Shown piece by piece: positions 19,493-28,609 of a DNA stretch of 64,000 nt. Position numbers and translations under genes: made by a program. The DNA comes from an uncultured Draconibacterium sp. (GTDB lineage Bacteria; Bacteroidota; Bacteroidia; Bacteroidales; Prolixibacteraceae): contig NZ_CAJXYQ010000017.1 in the NCBI RefSeq assembly GCF_913063105.1, positions 1-64,000 on the forward strand, in the 5' to 3' direction. Positions within the stretch are counted from its first letter, which is position 1, and every line of letters starts with the position of its first letter. Below the pieces are notes generated by a model. The model made no database searches. It was given only the letters and a program-made list of their open reading frames with translations, and was not told where the DNA came from.

Positions 19493-21415
19493 ATGACAAA
19501 AGGAAAAAACAAACGCTTTGAGGAACTGGGCATAAATCGCTGGTCTTTATTCTTCAATGATGAAAGGACAGAATCGAAATACCGGGAAGAGTATTTCAAT
19601 AATTCCATTTATTCGTTTCGCCTGGCCTTTGTTATTGCCATTTTACTTTATGCCTTATTTGGTGTTTTAGATGTATACACCTCTGAACGGTTTATTAAAG
19701 AATTTTTTACCATACGTTATCTGGTAGTTATTCCTTTTCTGATTCTTGTTCTGGCCGTATCGTACTTTCAGCTCTTCAAGAAAATATGGCAAGGTTTTAC
19801 ACTATTAGCGTATATTGTAGGAGGTAGCGGCATTGCCATCATGCTCTTACTAAACCCATCGAATTTATATTATTACGGCGGGTTGTTTCTGATATTTATT
19901 GCAGGTTACTTCTTTATTCATTTGCATTATTTGTTTGCTATTTCTGCCGGGTTATTGGTTATATTTTGTTACAACATTGCTCCTTTTTTCTCAGCGTCAT
20001 TACAACACCTCAGTATTGAACATCAACTTATTAGCAATACATTTTTTATTTCAGCCAACCTTATTGCTGCCATTGCACTGTATAATAATCAGCTAGTTGC
20101 GCGTACAGAATTCTATCAGCGTATGCTTTTATCGTTGCAGCAAATACGCATAAAAAATATAAATGAGAACCTTGAAAAGAAAGTTGCTGAACGAACCGAA
20201 CTTCTCAATAACAATAACAAAGCCCTTAAACAGGAAATAGACTACCGGAAAAGCATTGAAGAGAAATTATTGGTAGCAAAAGAACAAGCCGAAGAGAGCG
20301 ACAGATTAAAAACAGCATTTCTGGCAAATATGAGTCATGAAATCCGAACACCAATGAATGGTATCATCGGTTTTTTGGATATGATTGCAGACCCCCAGAT
20401 AAGCCAGAACGAACGTGAACAATACCTTGATATTGTAAAGCAAAGTGGAAACCGACTGCTCCAAACCATTAATGATATAGTTGAGATTTCAAAAATAGAA
20501 GCCGGGGAATTGCAGGAAAATATAGCACCGGTAAATATTGGCGATACTTTTAGTTATCTCAACGATTTTTTTGCCCCGAAAGCACAATTGAAATACTTAG
20601 CTATTAAATTCAAAAACGGCTTTGGCGATACTACAATAATGACCGACAGCAATAAACTGGAATCGATTTTAACGAACCTGATAAATAACGCTATTAAATT
20701 TACCGAATACGGAAGCATCGAAATAGGAGTTACTCCACAAAATGATGTTCTGGAGTTTTATGTAAAAGATAGCGGGCAAGGTATTCCGGCTGATCGCCAA
20801 AAAGCTATTTTTGACCGCTTTGTACAAGCTGATTTAAGCTTAACCCGGGGGCACGAAGGAACCGGTTTGGGACTGTCGATAGCAAAAGCCTATACCGAAG
20901 CGCTGGGCGGCAAAATTCGCCTAAAATCGTTACCCGGCAAAGGCACCACCTTCTTTTTTACAATAGCGTTAGTCTTTGGTGACCATCAAACCAATGTAAC
21001 AAGACCAGAATTAAAAAACAGCCCAAATGCTATACCTCAGGAAAATATAAGAATACTGGTAGCAGAAGACGATGCCGTTAGCTTTAACCTGATCAGGTCA
21101 ATTCTGAGCCCCAGGAAATACGAGATAATACATGCGAAGAACGGCCATGAAGCCGTGCAATTATTTACCGAAAAACACGACGAGATTGCATTGATACTTA
21201 TGGATTTAAAAATGCCAAAAATGGATGGAATTGAAGCAACACGCCGAATCCGGGAATTAAATAATACCATCCCGATTATTGCCCAAACAGCTTTTGCACT
21301 ATCCGGCGATAAAGAACTGGCACTTGAGGCAGGGTGTAATGATTATTTGGCAAAGCCCATCAAAAGAAATGAATTGCAAAATAAAATCAGTCAATTTTTC
21401 ACCCGAAAAAAATAA
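19493..21415 (+). CDS. Hybrid sensor histidine kinase/response regulator
   Basis: A 640-residue membrane kinase. The N-terminus has about six hydrophobic segments (residues ~40-210) with short loops and no large periplasmic domain. A coiled coil follows (~215-275, KVAERTELLNNNNKALKQEI). The HisKA phospho-acceptor is in FLANMSHEIRTPMNGIIGF (His near 284). HATPase_c shows LTNLINNAIKFT and GTGLGLSIAKAYTEALGG. A C-terminal receiver (~515-635) has AEDD, LILMDLKMPKMDG with the phospho-Asp, and the Lys in YLAKPIK. No DNA-binding output domain is present, so the signal probably passes by phosphorelay or protein contact. The stimulus is unknown. Confidence 0.92.
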   Translation: MTKGKNKRFEELGINRWSLFFNDERTESKYREEYFNNSIYSFRLAFVIAILLYALFGVLDVYTSERFIKEFFTIRYLVVIPFLILVLAVSYFQLFKKIWQGFTLLAYIVGGSGIAIMLLLNPSNLYYYGGLFLIFIAGYFFIHLHYLFAISAGLLVIFCYNIAPFFSASLQHLSIEHQLISNTFFISANLIAAIALYNNQLVARTEFYQRMLLSLQQIRIKNINENLEKKVAERTELLNNNNKALKQEIDYRKSIEEKLLVAKEQAEESDRLKTAFLANMSHEIRTPMNGIIGFLDMIADPQISQNEREQYLDIVKQSGNRLLQTINDIVEISKIEAGELQENIAPVNIGDTFSYLNDFFAPKAQLKYLAIKFKNGFGDTTIMTDSNKLESILTNLINNAIKFTEYGSIEIGVTPQNDVLEFYVKDSGQGIPADRQKAIFDRFVQADLSLTRGHEGTGLGLSIAKAYTEALGGKIRLKSLPGKGTTFFFTIALVFGDHQTNVTRPELKNSPNAIPQENIRILVAEDDAVSFNLIRSILSPRKYEIIHAKNGHEAVQLFTEKHDEIALILMDLKMPKMDGIEATRRIRELNNTIPIIAQTAFALSGDKELALEAGCNDYLAKPIKRNELQNKISQFFTRKK

Positions 21416-21417
21416 AT

Positions 21418-21597
21418 CTATTTTAATTGGTATTCTTTTTTTATTACCCTGCGTTCGTTTTCGCTCAACGACTTCATGTATCCTTTCCAGCCCGGACACC
21501 AGTTAATGTGCCACCTCCAAAACCTTCCGGCAAACGATTTTGGTTTTGCATCGTATTTGGCACGCATTTTACAGTTTTCACAATTTGATTTGGCCAT
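21418..21597 (-). CDS. Small Cys/Trp-rich protein (59 residues)
   Basis: An open frame starting MAKSNCENCKMRAKYD and ending in TAG, converging tail-to-tail with the kinase gene at only 2 bp. It has a CxxC pair (residues 6 and 9), then RFWRWHINWCPGW with another Cys. The charged tail (SENERRVIKKEYQLK) is predicted helical. The Cys/His set could bind a metal, but no known zinc-finger pattern is complete. I believe similar short proteins occur in other Bacteroidota. Function unknown. The codon use and the conserved-looking core argue against chance. Confidence 0.6.
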   Translation of the reverse strand: MAKSNCENCKMRAKYDAKPKSFAGRFWRWHINWCPGWKGYMKSLSENERRVIKKEYQLK

Positions 21598-21632
21598 AGT
21601 TACTGGGTTTAAATAGTTGATTTGCTGATCAT

Positions 21633-22550
21633 TTAAATTTTTAATAATGCATTAATCTGCTCTACCTTTTCTTCCATAGGCAAATGCCCGTTTATCCAGT
21701 GGATTTTTGTTCCCCGCTTTTCCATTCCTCGAAACCAGGTCATCTGGCGTTTGGCAAACTGATGAATCGCAATCTCAAGCTTACGGAACATTTCATCAAA
21801 ACTCAATTCACCAATTAAATGGAGGGTAAGAAATTTGTATTCAAGTCCGTAATAAATTAATTGCTCCGGGCTTAAACCCGAGTCGAGCAAGGTTTGCACC
21901 TCATCAAGCATCCCCTCATCAAGGCGCTGTTTTAGGCGGGTAGTAATGCGTTGGCGACGCATCTCACGGTCAAAATCAATACCAACATTTAAGCTGCTAA
22001 TTTCGGGCATAGCCGAATCTTCTATCGGATTTTCGGCATAATATTTTTCAATTTCAATTGCCCGAATGGCTCTTCGATCGGTTTCCACATCAGTATCGTT
22101 GTGCAAATCGGGTTTTAACTTTTTCAAAATATCGGTGAGTTCTTCCAGCGTTTTGCCTTCAAGCTCTTTGCGTAATTTCTTATTCGGAGGCACCTCAATT
22201 AAACGGTAATTCTTTAACACTGCCTCCAGGTACAAACCACTTCCTCCGCACAATACCGGAAACTTCTTCCGTGACACAATGTCATTAAAAACATCAATAA
22301 AATCGGTTTGAAAGCGGTACACATTGTAGTGTTCTCCGGCATTTTCGATATCAACCAAATGCGAAGGAACTTCCCGGCCGTTCACAAAATAATCTTCCAG
22401 GTCTTTGCCGGTGCCTAAATCCATACCGCGGTACACCTGCCGCGAATCTGCTGAAATTACTTCACCATTGTATTGTGCTGCAAAATGTGCAGCAAGTCCT
22501 GTTTTTCCGGTGGCCGTTGGCCCTAATATGCTTACTAAATTGTAGGTCAA
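21633..22550 (-). CDS. miaA: tRNA dimethylallyltransferase
   Basis: A 305-residue enzyme that transfers a dimethylallyl group to A37 of tRNAs reading U-starting codons. The P-loop GPTATGKTGLAAHF (about 10-23), SADSRQVYRGMDLGTGK (about 35-51), and the tRNA-binding DIENAGEHYNVYRFQ and CGGSGLYL segments are all present. The C-terminus contains HQFAKRQMTWFRG. Length is normal. It is divergent from cutC across a 155-bp AT-rich gap. Confidence 0.96.
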   Translation of the reverse strand: MTYNLVSILGPTATGKTGLAAHFAAQYNGEVISADSRQVYRGMDLGTGKDLEDYFVNGREVPSHLVDIENAGEHYNVYRFQTDFIDVFNDIVSRKKFPVLCGGSGLYLEAVLKNYRLIEVPPNKKLRKELEGKTLEELTDILKKLKPDLHNDTDVETDRRAIRAIEIEKYYAENPIEDSAMPEISSLNVGIDFDREMRRQRITTRLKQRLDEGMLDEVQTLLDSGLSPEQLIYYGLEYKFLTLHLIGELSFDEMFRKLEIAIHQFAKRQMTWFRGMEKRGTKIHWINGHLPMEEKVEQINALLKI

Positions 22551-22705
22551 AACATAAAATATTTAGGTGCAAATTAACGAAATATTAGTGGCTTAACCAT
22601 TTTTAATTTACTTTCTAAATATTTTAATAATTATTGTCGATTTAATTAAATTAATTGAGAATTTAATTAATTTTGAAACCTTTCGCGACTAAAAAAAAGA
22701 AGACA

Positions 22706-23329
22706 GTGATAAAAGAAGCTTGTGTTGAATCGTTTGAAGAAGCAAAGCGGGCGCAGGAACAAGGTGCCAATAGAGTAGAGCTGTGCTCCGACCTGGCCAA
22801 TGATGGACTAACACCAACAATGCGAGACCTGCAAAAAGCATGTTCGCTCCTTGCTATTCCGGTAATGGTTATGGTGAGGCCCCGAAAAGGGAACTTTGTG
22901 TATTCACCGCATGAAATAAGCGAAATGAAGCAGGCGATTGACAAGGCAAAAAATGCCGGCGCCCATGGTGTTGTTTTGGGTATGCTCAGGCCTGACAATA
23001 AAATCGATGCCAAAAACACCCGCATGCTGGCAGAATATGCGCTGCCACTTCCGGTTACCTTTCATAAAGCAATTGATGAAATGGATGACCCCGTTGAAGG
23101 CGTAAGGGTATTAAAAACCATTCCGAATGTAAAACGAATACTTACATCGGGCGGGAAACCAACAGCCCTGAAAGGACTGGAAACCATCAGACAAATGATC
23201 GCTGAAGCTGAAGGAAAAATAATCATGCTTGTTGCGGGGAAAGTACTGGACACGAATGTAAGCAAGATACAGAAACTCACCGGAACGAACGAATTACATG
23301 GACGCCGAATTGTTGGCGAACTGCTGTAA
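22706..23329 (+). CDS. cutC: CutC family protein
   Basis: About 207 residues of TIM-barrel fold, containing KEACVESFEEAKRAQEQGAN and RVELCSDLANDGLTPT (the CutC signature), VMVRPRKGNFVYS and the C-terminal LHGRRIVGELL. The family was named for copper homeostasis in E. coli, but a direct copper role is disputed. The GTG at 22706 gives a family-like N-terminus (MIKEACVES); a TTG at 22673 would add 11 mostly basic residues. The fucosidase gene follows after 40 bp, so the two may share a transcript. Confidence 0.85.
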   Translation: MIKEACVESFEEAKRAQEQGANRVELCSDLANDGLTPTMRDLQKACSLLAIPVMVMVRPRKGNFVYSPHEISEMKQAIDKAKNAGAHGVVLGMLRPDNKIDAKNTRMLAEYALPLPVTFHKAIDEMDDPVEGVRVLKTIPNVKRILTSGGKPTALKGLETIRQMIAEAEGKIIMLVAGKVLDTNVSKIQKLTGTNELHGRRIVGELL

Positions 23330-23369
23330 AAAGATAACATCAACATATAACTTATTAGGATTTTTAAAA

Positions 23370-24848
23370 ATGAAGAAATTAATTTTGTTTATACCCGTTT
23401 TTCTGGCATTTATGGCAAATGCCCAGTTAGAACATGAAATTACCGACTATGTGTGGCAAACCGACGAAGCCGTTTTGGAAAAACTAGAAGATTGGCAGGA
23501 TTTAAAATTTGGACTGCTGATGCACTGGGGCAGTTACAGCCAGTGGGGAATTGTTGAATCGTGGAGTATTTGCCCCGAAGATTACGGCTGGTGTGAACGA
23601 AAAAAAGGCAGCAACCCGGAGGATTATTTTACCTATAAAAAAGAATACGAAAACCTCAAATTATCATTCAACCCAACGGGTTTTAATCCTGACAGATGGG
23701 CTAAAGCAGCCGCCGGCGCCGGAATGAAATATGTGGTATTTACCACCAAACACCACGATGGGTTTTGTATGTTCGATTCGAAATATACCGATTACAAAGT
23801 TACCAGCACCGAGTGCCCTTTTAGTGCAAATCCAAAAGCAAATATTACCAAAGAAGTTTTTGATGCTTTTCGCGAAGAAGGATTATGGGCTGGAGCCTAT
23901 TTTTCGAAACCCGACTGGAACAGCCCCTATTACTGGGACCCCAAATTCCCGCCTTTCGACAGAAACGTAAACTACGACCCGGCATTATACCCGGAGCAAT
24001 GGGAAAAATTTGTGGAATTTACCCAAAACCAGATTATGGAATTAATGAGCGATTACGGAAAAATAGACATCCTTTGGTTAGACGGTGGCTGGGTTTCGAA
24101 AAAATCGCCCGAGCAAGTGGAAGCCTACTACAAACACGTGGCTGAAAACGAGAAATCGGGGTTTCCGAAATCGCGTGCCGTAAACCAGGACATCCGCATG
24201 GACGAAATTGCAGCCAAAGCCCGCGAAAAACAACCCGGATTAATTGTGGTTGACCGCGCAGTTAAAGGCCCTAACCAAAATTACCTTACACCCGAAAACA
24301 AGGTGCCCGAAACACAATTGCCCTACCCCTGGGAAAGCTGTATTATTGCAGGAGGTGGCTGGTCGTGGGTACCCGATGCAAAATTTATGACCCCAAAACA
24401 AGCCATACACATGCTGATTGACATTGTAGCCAAAGGCGGAAACTTGCTGTACAACATTGCCCCGGGCCCCGATGGCAAATGGCCTGAAGGTGCCTACGCC
24501 TTGCTGGAAGAAATGGGCGAATGGATTGATGTAAACAGCGAAGCCATTTATGCTACCCGCGCTATAGCCCCTTATAAAACCGACAATATTTGTCTCAGCC
24601 AGCAAAAAGATACAAAAGCAGTTTATGCCATTTATTTAGAGCAAGAAGACGGTAGTGGTTTACCCGCATCGTTTACCGTAAAAGGAGTTAAAGCAGCTGA
24701 AAATGCCAAACTTAGCCTGCTGGGTGCAAAAGGCAACTTAAAATGGCAAAATACCGGCGAGGGTGTAAAAGTTTTCGTGCCGGCTGGCCTACGCAAAAAC
24801 CTGCCTTGCCAATTGGCATGGGCAGTAAAAATATCAGCGGTAGAATAA
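23370..24848 (+). CDS. Alpha-L-fucosidase, GH29
   Basis: A 492-residue exported enzyme. Signal peptide MKKLILFIPVFLAFMANA is followed by the GH29 catalytic barrel. FGLLMHWGSYSQWG (near 60), TTKHHDGFCMFDSKYTDY (near 125) and the nucleophile region DILWLDGGW (near 233) match the family. A beta-sandwich C-terminal domain follows. It removes terminal fucose from glycans in the periplasm. ATG 23370 gives a proper signal peptide; the frame is open further upstream but overlaps cutC. Confidence 0.92.
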   Translation: MKKLILFIPVFLAFMANAQLEHEITDYVWQTDEAVLEKLEDWQDLKFGLLMHWGSYSQWGIVESWSICPEDYGWCERKKGSNPEDYFTYKKEYENLKLSFNPTGFNPDRWAKAAAGAGMKYVVFTTKHHDGFCMFDSKYTDYKVTSTECPFSANPKANITKEVFDAFREEGLWAGAYFSKPDWNSPYYWDPKFPPFDRNVNYDPALYPEQWEKFVEFTQNQIMELMSDYGKIDILWLDGGWVSKKSPEQVEAYYKHVAENEKSGFPKSRAVNQDIRMDEIAAKAREKQPGLIVVDRAVKGPNQNYLTPENKVPETQLPYPWESCIIAGGGWSWVPDAKFMTPKQAIHMLIDIVAKGGNLLYNIAPGPDGKWPEGAYALLEEMGEWIDVNSEAIYATRAIAPYKTDNICLSQQKDTKAVYAIYLEQEDGSGLPASFTVKGVKAAENAKLSLLGAKGNLKWQNTGEGVKVFVPAGLRKNLPCQLAWAVKISAVE

Positions 24849-24879
24849 CCTGCCTCTATTCGAATGTTTCGGAGTTAGG

Positions 24880-24906
24880 CCTTCAAGGTTTTTGAAACCC
24901 GGAAGG
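24880..24906. repeat. REP-like hairpin
   Basis: An imperfect inverted repeat: CCTTC and GGTTT, loop TTG, AAACC and GAAGG. It lies just after the fucosidase stop and may serve as its transcript end. Similar CCTTCAAGG/GAAACC hairpins are common interspersed repeats in Bacteroidota. Confidence 0.5.
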
Positions 24907-24929
24907 TTTTAAACAAACTGCATCGAAAC

Positions 24930-25112
24930 GGAAAAAACGGGGGCGAAATGCAATCATACATGGTTATGTCGCATTTCGCCCTGGTTTTTTCTAGCCCGCA
25001 GTAGTTTTTTCCGTTCCGCCATCGTTATACCTCATTCCGCTGCAGTTTTTTCCATTTCGCCATAGTTATACTTCATTCCGCCGTGGTTTTTTCCATTTCT
25101 CCGGGGTTTGCG
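24930..25112. repeat. Degenerate ~41-bp repeat cluster with a long inverted repeat
   Basis: A noncoding stretch in a 600-bp gap. At the left, 24932-24951 (AAAAAACGGGGGCGAAATGC) pairs with 24971-24990 (GCATTTCGCCCTGGTTTTTT), giving a stem of about 19 bp. To the right, units of the form GTTATACyTCATTCCGCyG, yrGTTTTTTCC and ATTTCGCCA recur about every 41 bp (near 25024-25064 and 25065-25104), with shorter degenerate copies to the left. No open frame is supported. Confidence 0.6.
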
Positions 25113-25356
25113 CAAAAATGCAATATGGCAAACTTATTTCTGGTGGCCTTTCACAAATAATTCACTGAAATTAACAAGGTACCAACACCACAACATAAAA
25201 AGCCGCTAAAAAACGCCGGCACTTTACCCCAACATTAACAATCTGCACGAACAATATGCTCTACAACATGTTTATAGGAAATTGACCTATTTTCGCGCGC
25301 TGTAATTGAAAACAGAGCAGTGAATAATCTTTTTTTGAATTTTAATTAATAATCCT

Positions 25357-25431
25357 CCGGAATGAGACTCAAGGCAATTACCAATAAAAATTGTCTTTTC
25401 CAGCGAAATGCTGGAGTCTCCACCTTTCCGG
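25357..25431 (+). ncRNA. Candidate structured leader RNA of the SulP gene (three-way junction)
   Basis: 75 nt ending 15 nt before the transporter ATG. Helix 1: CCGGAA 25357-25362 with TTCCGG 25426-25431, continued by GAGACT 25364-25369 with AGTCTC 25415-25420. Helix 2: AAGGCAATT 25371-25379 with AATTGTCTT 25389-25397 (one G-U pair). Helix 3: CCAGC 25400-25404 with GCTGG 25410-25414. The three helices account for nearly the whole element. It could be a cis-regulatory RNA or a hairpin-type mobile repeat. I know of no named RNA family that it matches. Confidence 0.45.
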
Positions 25432-25446
25432 TTTTCAATCCATTGT

Positions 25447-27045
25447 ATGAAATTTGAATTTAAATTTATAGATAAGAAGCAGGGTAGTATAAAAGACGAT
25501 CTACTTTCTGGTCTTACCGTATCCTTAGCCCTTGTTCCGGAGGCAGTAGCTTTTGCTTTTGTGGCCGGGGTTTCGCCCATTGTTGGCCTTTACGGTGCCT
25601 TTATGATGGGGCTGATTACCTCAATTTTTGGTGGCCGCCCGGGAATGATTTCCGGAGCTACCGGTGCCATGGCCGTTGTTATGGTTAGCCTGGTGCAAAA
25701 GGGAAATGCTATGGGCGACGGACAAGGCCTGCAGTACCTTTTTGCCACCTTAATTTTAGCAGGAACCATTCAGGGGCTTTTTGGTATTTTCAAATTAGGA
25801 AAGTTTATCCGCCTGGTGCCGCACTCGGTAATGATGGGCTTTGTTAACGGGCTAGCCATCGTTATTTTCCTGTCGCAGTTAGGCATGTTTAAAACCGGTG
25901 ACGAATGGTTAACCGGCGCTCCATTGTTTACCATGCTTGGTCTGGTGGCTTTAACCATGGTGATAATGATTGTGCTGCCGAAATTAAGTAAAGCCATTCC
26001 GGCTGCACTGGTAGGAATTTTGGTTGTTTCGGCCATTGTTATCTTCGGAAATATTGAAACAGAAACGGTTAAAAGTTTTATTCAAAACGGCGGTGGCGAT
26101 AGCATAAAAGCAGGTTTGCCAACTTTTAATGTGCCGCTAATTCCGTTTAACCTTCACACGCTTGAACTAATTTTTCCGTATGCCCTGATTTTGGCAGCTG
26201 TTGGTTTAATCGAATCGTTAATGACCCTGAATCTGGTTGACGAATTAACCGAAACCAGGGGAAGCGGCAACCGCGAATGTGCCGCACAAGGTATGGCCAA
26301 TATCGTTAACGGATTTTTTGGAGGAATGGGTGGTTGCGCCATGATTGGACAAAGTATCATCAACATTAAATCGGGTGGACGTGGTCGCCTGTCAGGCATT
26401 TTTGCAGCCATTATGCTGCTTATGTTTATCTTGTTTGCCTCAAGCTATATTGAAATGATACCCATTGCTGCTTTGGTTGGCGTAATGTTCATGGTAGTAA
26501 TTGGGACCTTTGCCTGGAGTACATTTAAAATCATCGATAAAATACCGGTTTCAGACCTGATTGTGATTGTGCTGGTTACCGGCTTAACGGTTATTTTCGA
26601 TCTTGCAATTGCAGTGTTGGCAGGTGTTATCGTTTCGGCACTCGTGTTTTCGTGGGAGAATGCCAAACGTATTCGTGCCCGCAAAAAAACCGACGAGCAC
26701 GGCATTAAACACTACGAAATTTTTGGCCCGCTGTTTTTTGGGTCAACAACACTTTTTCAGAGCAAATTTGATGTGCAAAATGACCCCAACGAGGTAATTG
26801 TTGATTTTAAAGAATCGCGCATAATGGACCAGTCGGCAATTGAAGCCATAAATAAACTGGCCGAACGCTACCAAAAAGCGGGGAAAACGCTTCACCTGCG
26901 CCACCTTAGCCGCGACTGCATAAAACTGGTGAAAAAAGCTGAAGCTATTTGCGATGTAAATGTGCTGGAAGATCCGAATTACTTTGTGGCTATTGATAAT
27001 TATAACCGGGTTATAAAAAATACAAAAACTCCGTTTAACAGTTAA
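25447..27045 (+). CDS. SulP family anion (sulfate) transporter with STAS domain
   Basis: A 532-residue inner-membrane protein. The SulP signature region DDLLSGLTVSLALVPEAVAFAF lies at the start of the membrane domain, followed by about 10-12 hydrophobic segments (GARPGM-like FGGRPGMISGATGAMA near 60). A cytoplasmic STAS domain lies at about 440-525 (VIVDFKESRIMDQSAIEAINKL). SulP members carry sulfate, bicarbonate or other anions, so the substrate is not certain. ATG 25447 is preferred because an upstream in-frame ATG (25408) lies inside the candidate RNA helix 3. Confidence 0.9.
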   Translation: MKFEFKFIDKKQGSIKDDLLSGLTVSLALVPEAVAFAFVAGVSPIVGLYGAFMMGLITSIFGGRPGMISGATGAMAVVMVSLVQKGNAMGDGQGLQYLFATLILAGTIQGLFGIFKLGKFIRLVPHSVMMGFVNGLAIVIFLSQLGMFKTGDEWLTGAPLFTMLGLVALTMVIMIVLPKLSKAIPAALVGILVVSAIVIFGNIETETVKSFIQNGGGDSIKAGLPTFNVPLIPFNLHTLELIFPYALILAAVGLIESLMTLNLVDELTETRGSGNRECAAQGMANIVNGFFGGMGGCAMIGQSIINIKSGGRGRLSGIFAAIMLLMFILFASSYIEMIPIAALVGVMFMVVIGTFAWSTFKIIDKIPVSDLIVIVLVTGLTVIFDLAIAVLAGVIVSALVFSWENAKRIRARKKTDEHGIKHYEIFGPLFFGSTTLFQSKFDVQNDPNEVIVDFKESRIMDQSAIEAINKLAERYQKAGKTLHLRHLSRDCIKLVKKAEAICDVNVLEDPNYFVAIDNYNRVIKNTKTPFNS

Positions 27046-27066
27046 ACAGGATTGTCTGCAAAAAGA

Positions 27067-27114
27067 AAAAGACCCTTGCTCTGGTTTATAAAATTTGAGC
27101 ACGGGTCTTTTTTT
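27067..27114. terminator. Intrinsic terminator between the SulP gene and hydE
   Basis: AAAGACCC and GCTC arms pair with GAGC and GGGTCTTT, followed by a T-run. It lies about 25 bp after the SulP stop. The A-run on the left could also let it act on minus-strand hydE transcripts. Confidence 0.7.
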
Positions 27115-27203
27115 CTGAATGCAACGCTAAACAAAAAGTTTTGTCTTTATTAAAAAGCTTTTACGGATTAGCTTTAAAAGCGGCCTGAAACCATAAACAA
27201 TGT

Positions 27204-28271
27204 TCAACTTTTTGTTTTAGGCTGCTTTTTATTGCGTTTGTAAAAATGTTTTGAATCTCCCCACTCGCCAAAACCAATTTCCGAGCCCGCCATATGTATT
27301 CGGGCCTCCAGGCAATTTCTGCACAGCTCGGCATCTTCATCCAAACAGGGTTTATCCTCGTACAATTGATACTCTTCGCGGTAAGCCGTTGGGGTTAAAT
27401 TGGGCATTATTACATTGGCGCCAATAGCCAATGCTTTTTCCCTTCCGGCAGGGTCGATGGCCTGCAAAGCTGTAGCCGCCGCAATATTAATATCGGGCAT
27501 TAGCAAGCGCAAAACGGCAATCATATTCAGGGCTAAATCAAAACGCTCCTGTTTGGTTTTCAGCAAATGCCGGTATTGGTACAAGGGCGTATCTTCATGC
27601 TCAATGTAGGGACCCATTCCGCACATATCAATGTCCAGCTTCTTAAAAAAAAGCAGGTCGTCAGCCAGGTGTTCATACGTTTGAAAAGGCAAGCCAATCA
27701 TCACTCCTGTTCCCACCTGGTAGCCCGCGTTTTTTAAACTACCAAGTGCTTCAATTCTTCGTTCAAACGAATGCGTTTCATTTTCAGGATGAATTTTATA
27801 GTACAATTCGCGATTCGACGACTCGATGCGTAGTAAATAACGGTGTGCCCCACTCCCGAACCAACGGCGGTAGGTATCCTCGCTTTGTTCACCACAACTA
27901 AGTGTTATGCCCAGCTCTCCGTTCGAGAGTTGTTTAATCTTCTTCAGCAAACCATCTACCCGCTTAATAAAAGCCGGTGACGATAATTCACCCGATTGCA
28001 ATACCACTGATGCAAAACGGTTTTCCCACGCAAACCTGCACGATTCCAGAATCTCCTCATCGCTCACATCGTAACGAATAACTTTGTTGTTTCCTTTCCG
28101 AATACCGCAGTACAAACAGTCTTTCGCACAAATATTCGAAAACTCTACTAAGCCCCGAAAATATACTTTATTCCCGGTTTCTTTTACCTTCACCTCCTGC
28201 GCCCGTTTTAGTAAAGCGGTACGTTCTTCGCCGGTGGTTTTAAGCAGCTGTATTATTTCTTCTTTCTTCAA
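27204..28271 (-). CDS. hydE: [FeFe]-hydrogenase maturase HydE (radical SAM)
   Basis: A 355-residue radical SAM enzyme with the CxxxCxxC cluster in CAKDCLYCGIR (Cys at about 50, 54 and 57). It has the BATS-type C-terminal region and the HydE-typical GVMIGLPFQTYEHLADDLLFFK. It takes part in building the dithiomethylamine-bridged diiron subcluster of [FeFe] hydrogenase. The start appears to be TTG at 28271: an in-frame stop lies three codons upstream and no ATG fits. A -7-like TATTTTTG lies at 28297-28290. It is divergent from the TM1266-hydG-aspA genes. Confidence 0.93.
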   Translation of the reverse strand: MKKEEIIQLLKTTGEERTALLKRAQEVKVKETGNKVYFRGLVEFSNICAKDCLYCGIRKGNNKVIRYDVSDEEILESCRFAWENRFASVVLQSGELSSPAFIKRVDGLLKKIKQLSNGELGITLSCGEQSEDTYRRWFGSGAHRYLLRIESSNRELYYKIHPENETHSFERRIEALGSLKNAGYQVGTGVMIGLPFQTYEHLADDLLFFKKLDIDMCGMGPYIEHEDTPLYQYRHLLKTKQERFDLALNMIAVLRLLMPDINIAAATALQAIDPAGREKALAIGANVIMPNLTPTAYREEYQLYEDKPCLDEDAELCRNCLEARIHMAGSEIGFGEWGDSKHFYKRNKKQPKTKS

Positions 28272-28609
28272 TCGCAGTTATTTCTTCGGCAAAAATAGTT
28301 TTTTCCGTCGCTAAACAAGATAACAAAATTCAGGAACTCCATGTTTTATGCTTAAGTTTAACAACATACTCATTTGCAACATTTCTCATGTTAAGCTATT
28401 GAAATTAAACCTATTTTTGTACCACAATCCTGCGGGAAGGCCACGGCTGACTTTAGGGAGAACAAGGCAAAAGAATCAAGTAGGAAGGCAAAAGTCTTTC
28501 TATTCCTTTATCTCCAATTTTCCCGCAAAATATATTTGTAGAACTTAAGTTGATGTTTTTGGCAGAAATGAATTTCTGTTTTCCAACTTTCAACTGCTAA
28601 CTTTTTTAT
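28272..28609. promoter_or_regulatory. hydE/hydG divergent intergenic region
   Basis: A 338-bp gap. On the plus strand TATATTTG at 28531-28538, with TTTA at 28507-28510, forms a likely promoter for the TM1266-like gene. On the minus strand TATTTTTG (28297-28290) serves hydE. The middle (about 28430-28525) is more GC-rich and unexplained. It has two direct copies of AAGGCAAAAG (28464-28473 and 28485-28494) inside GCGGGAA...TTCCCGC arms (about 28434 and 28521-28526). Confidence 0.5.

Noticed and set aside
24930..25112. Possible CRISPR array
   Set aside because: Units are degenerate, have no constant repeat with variable spacers, and no cas genes are near.
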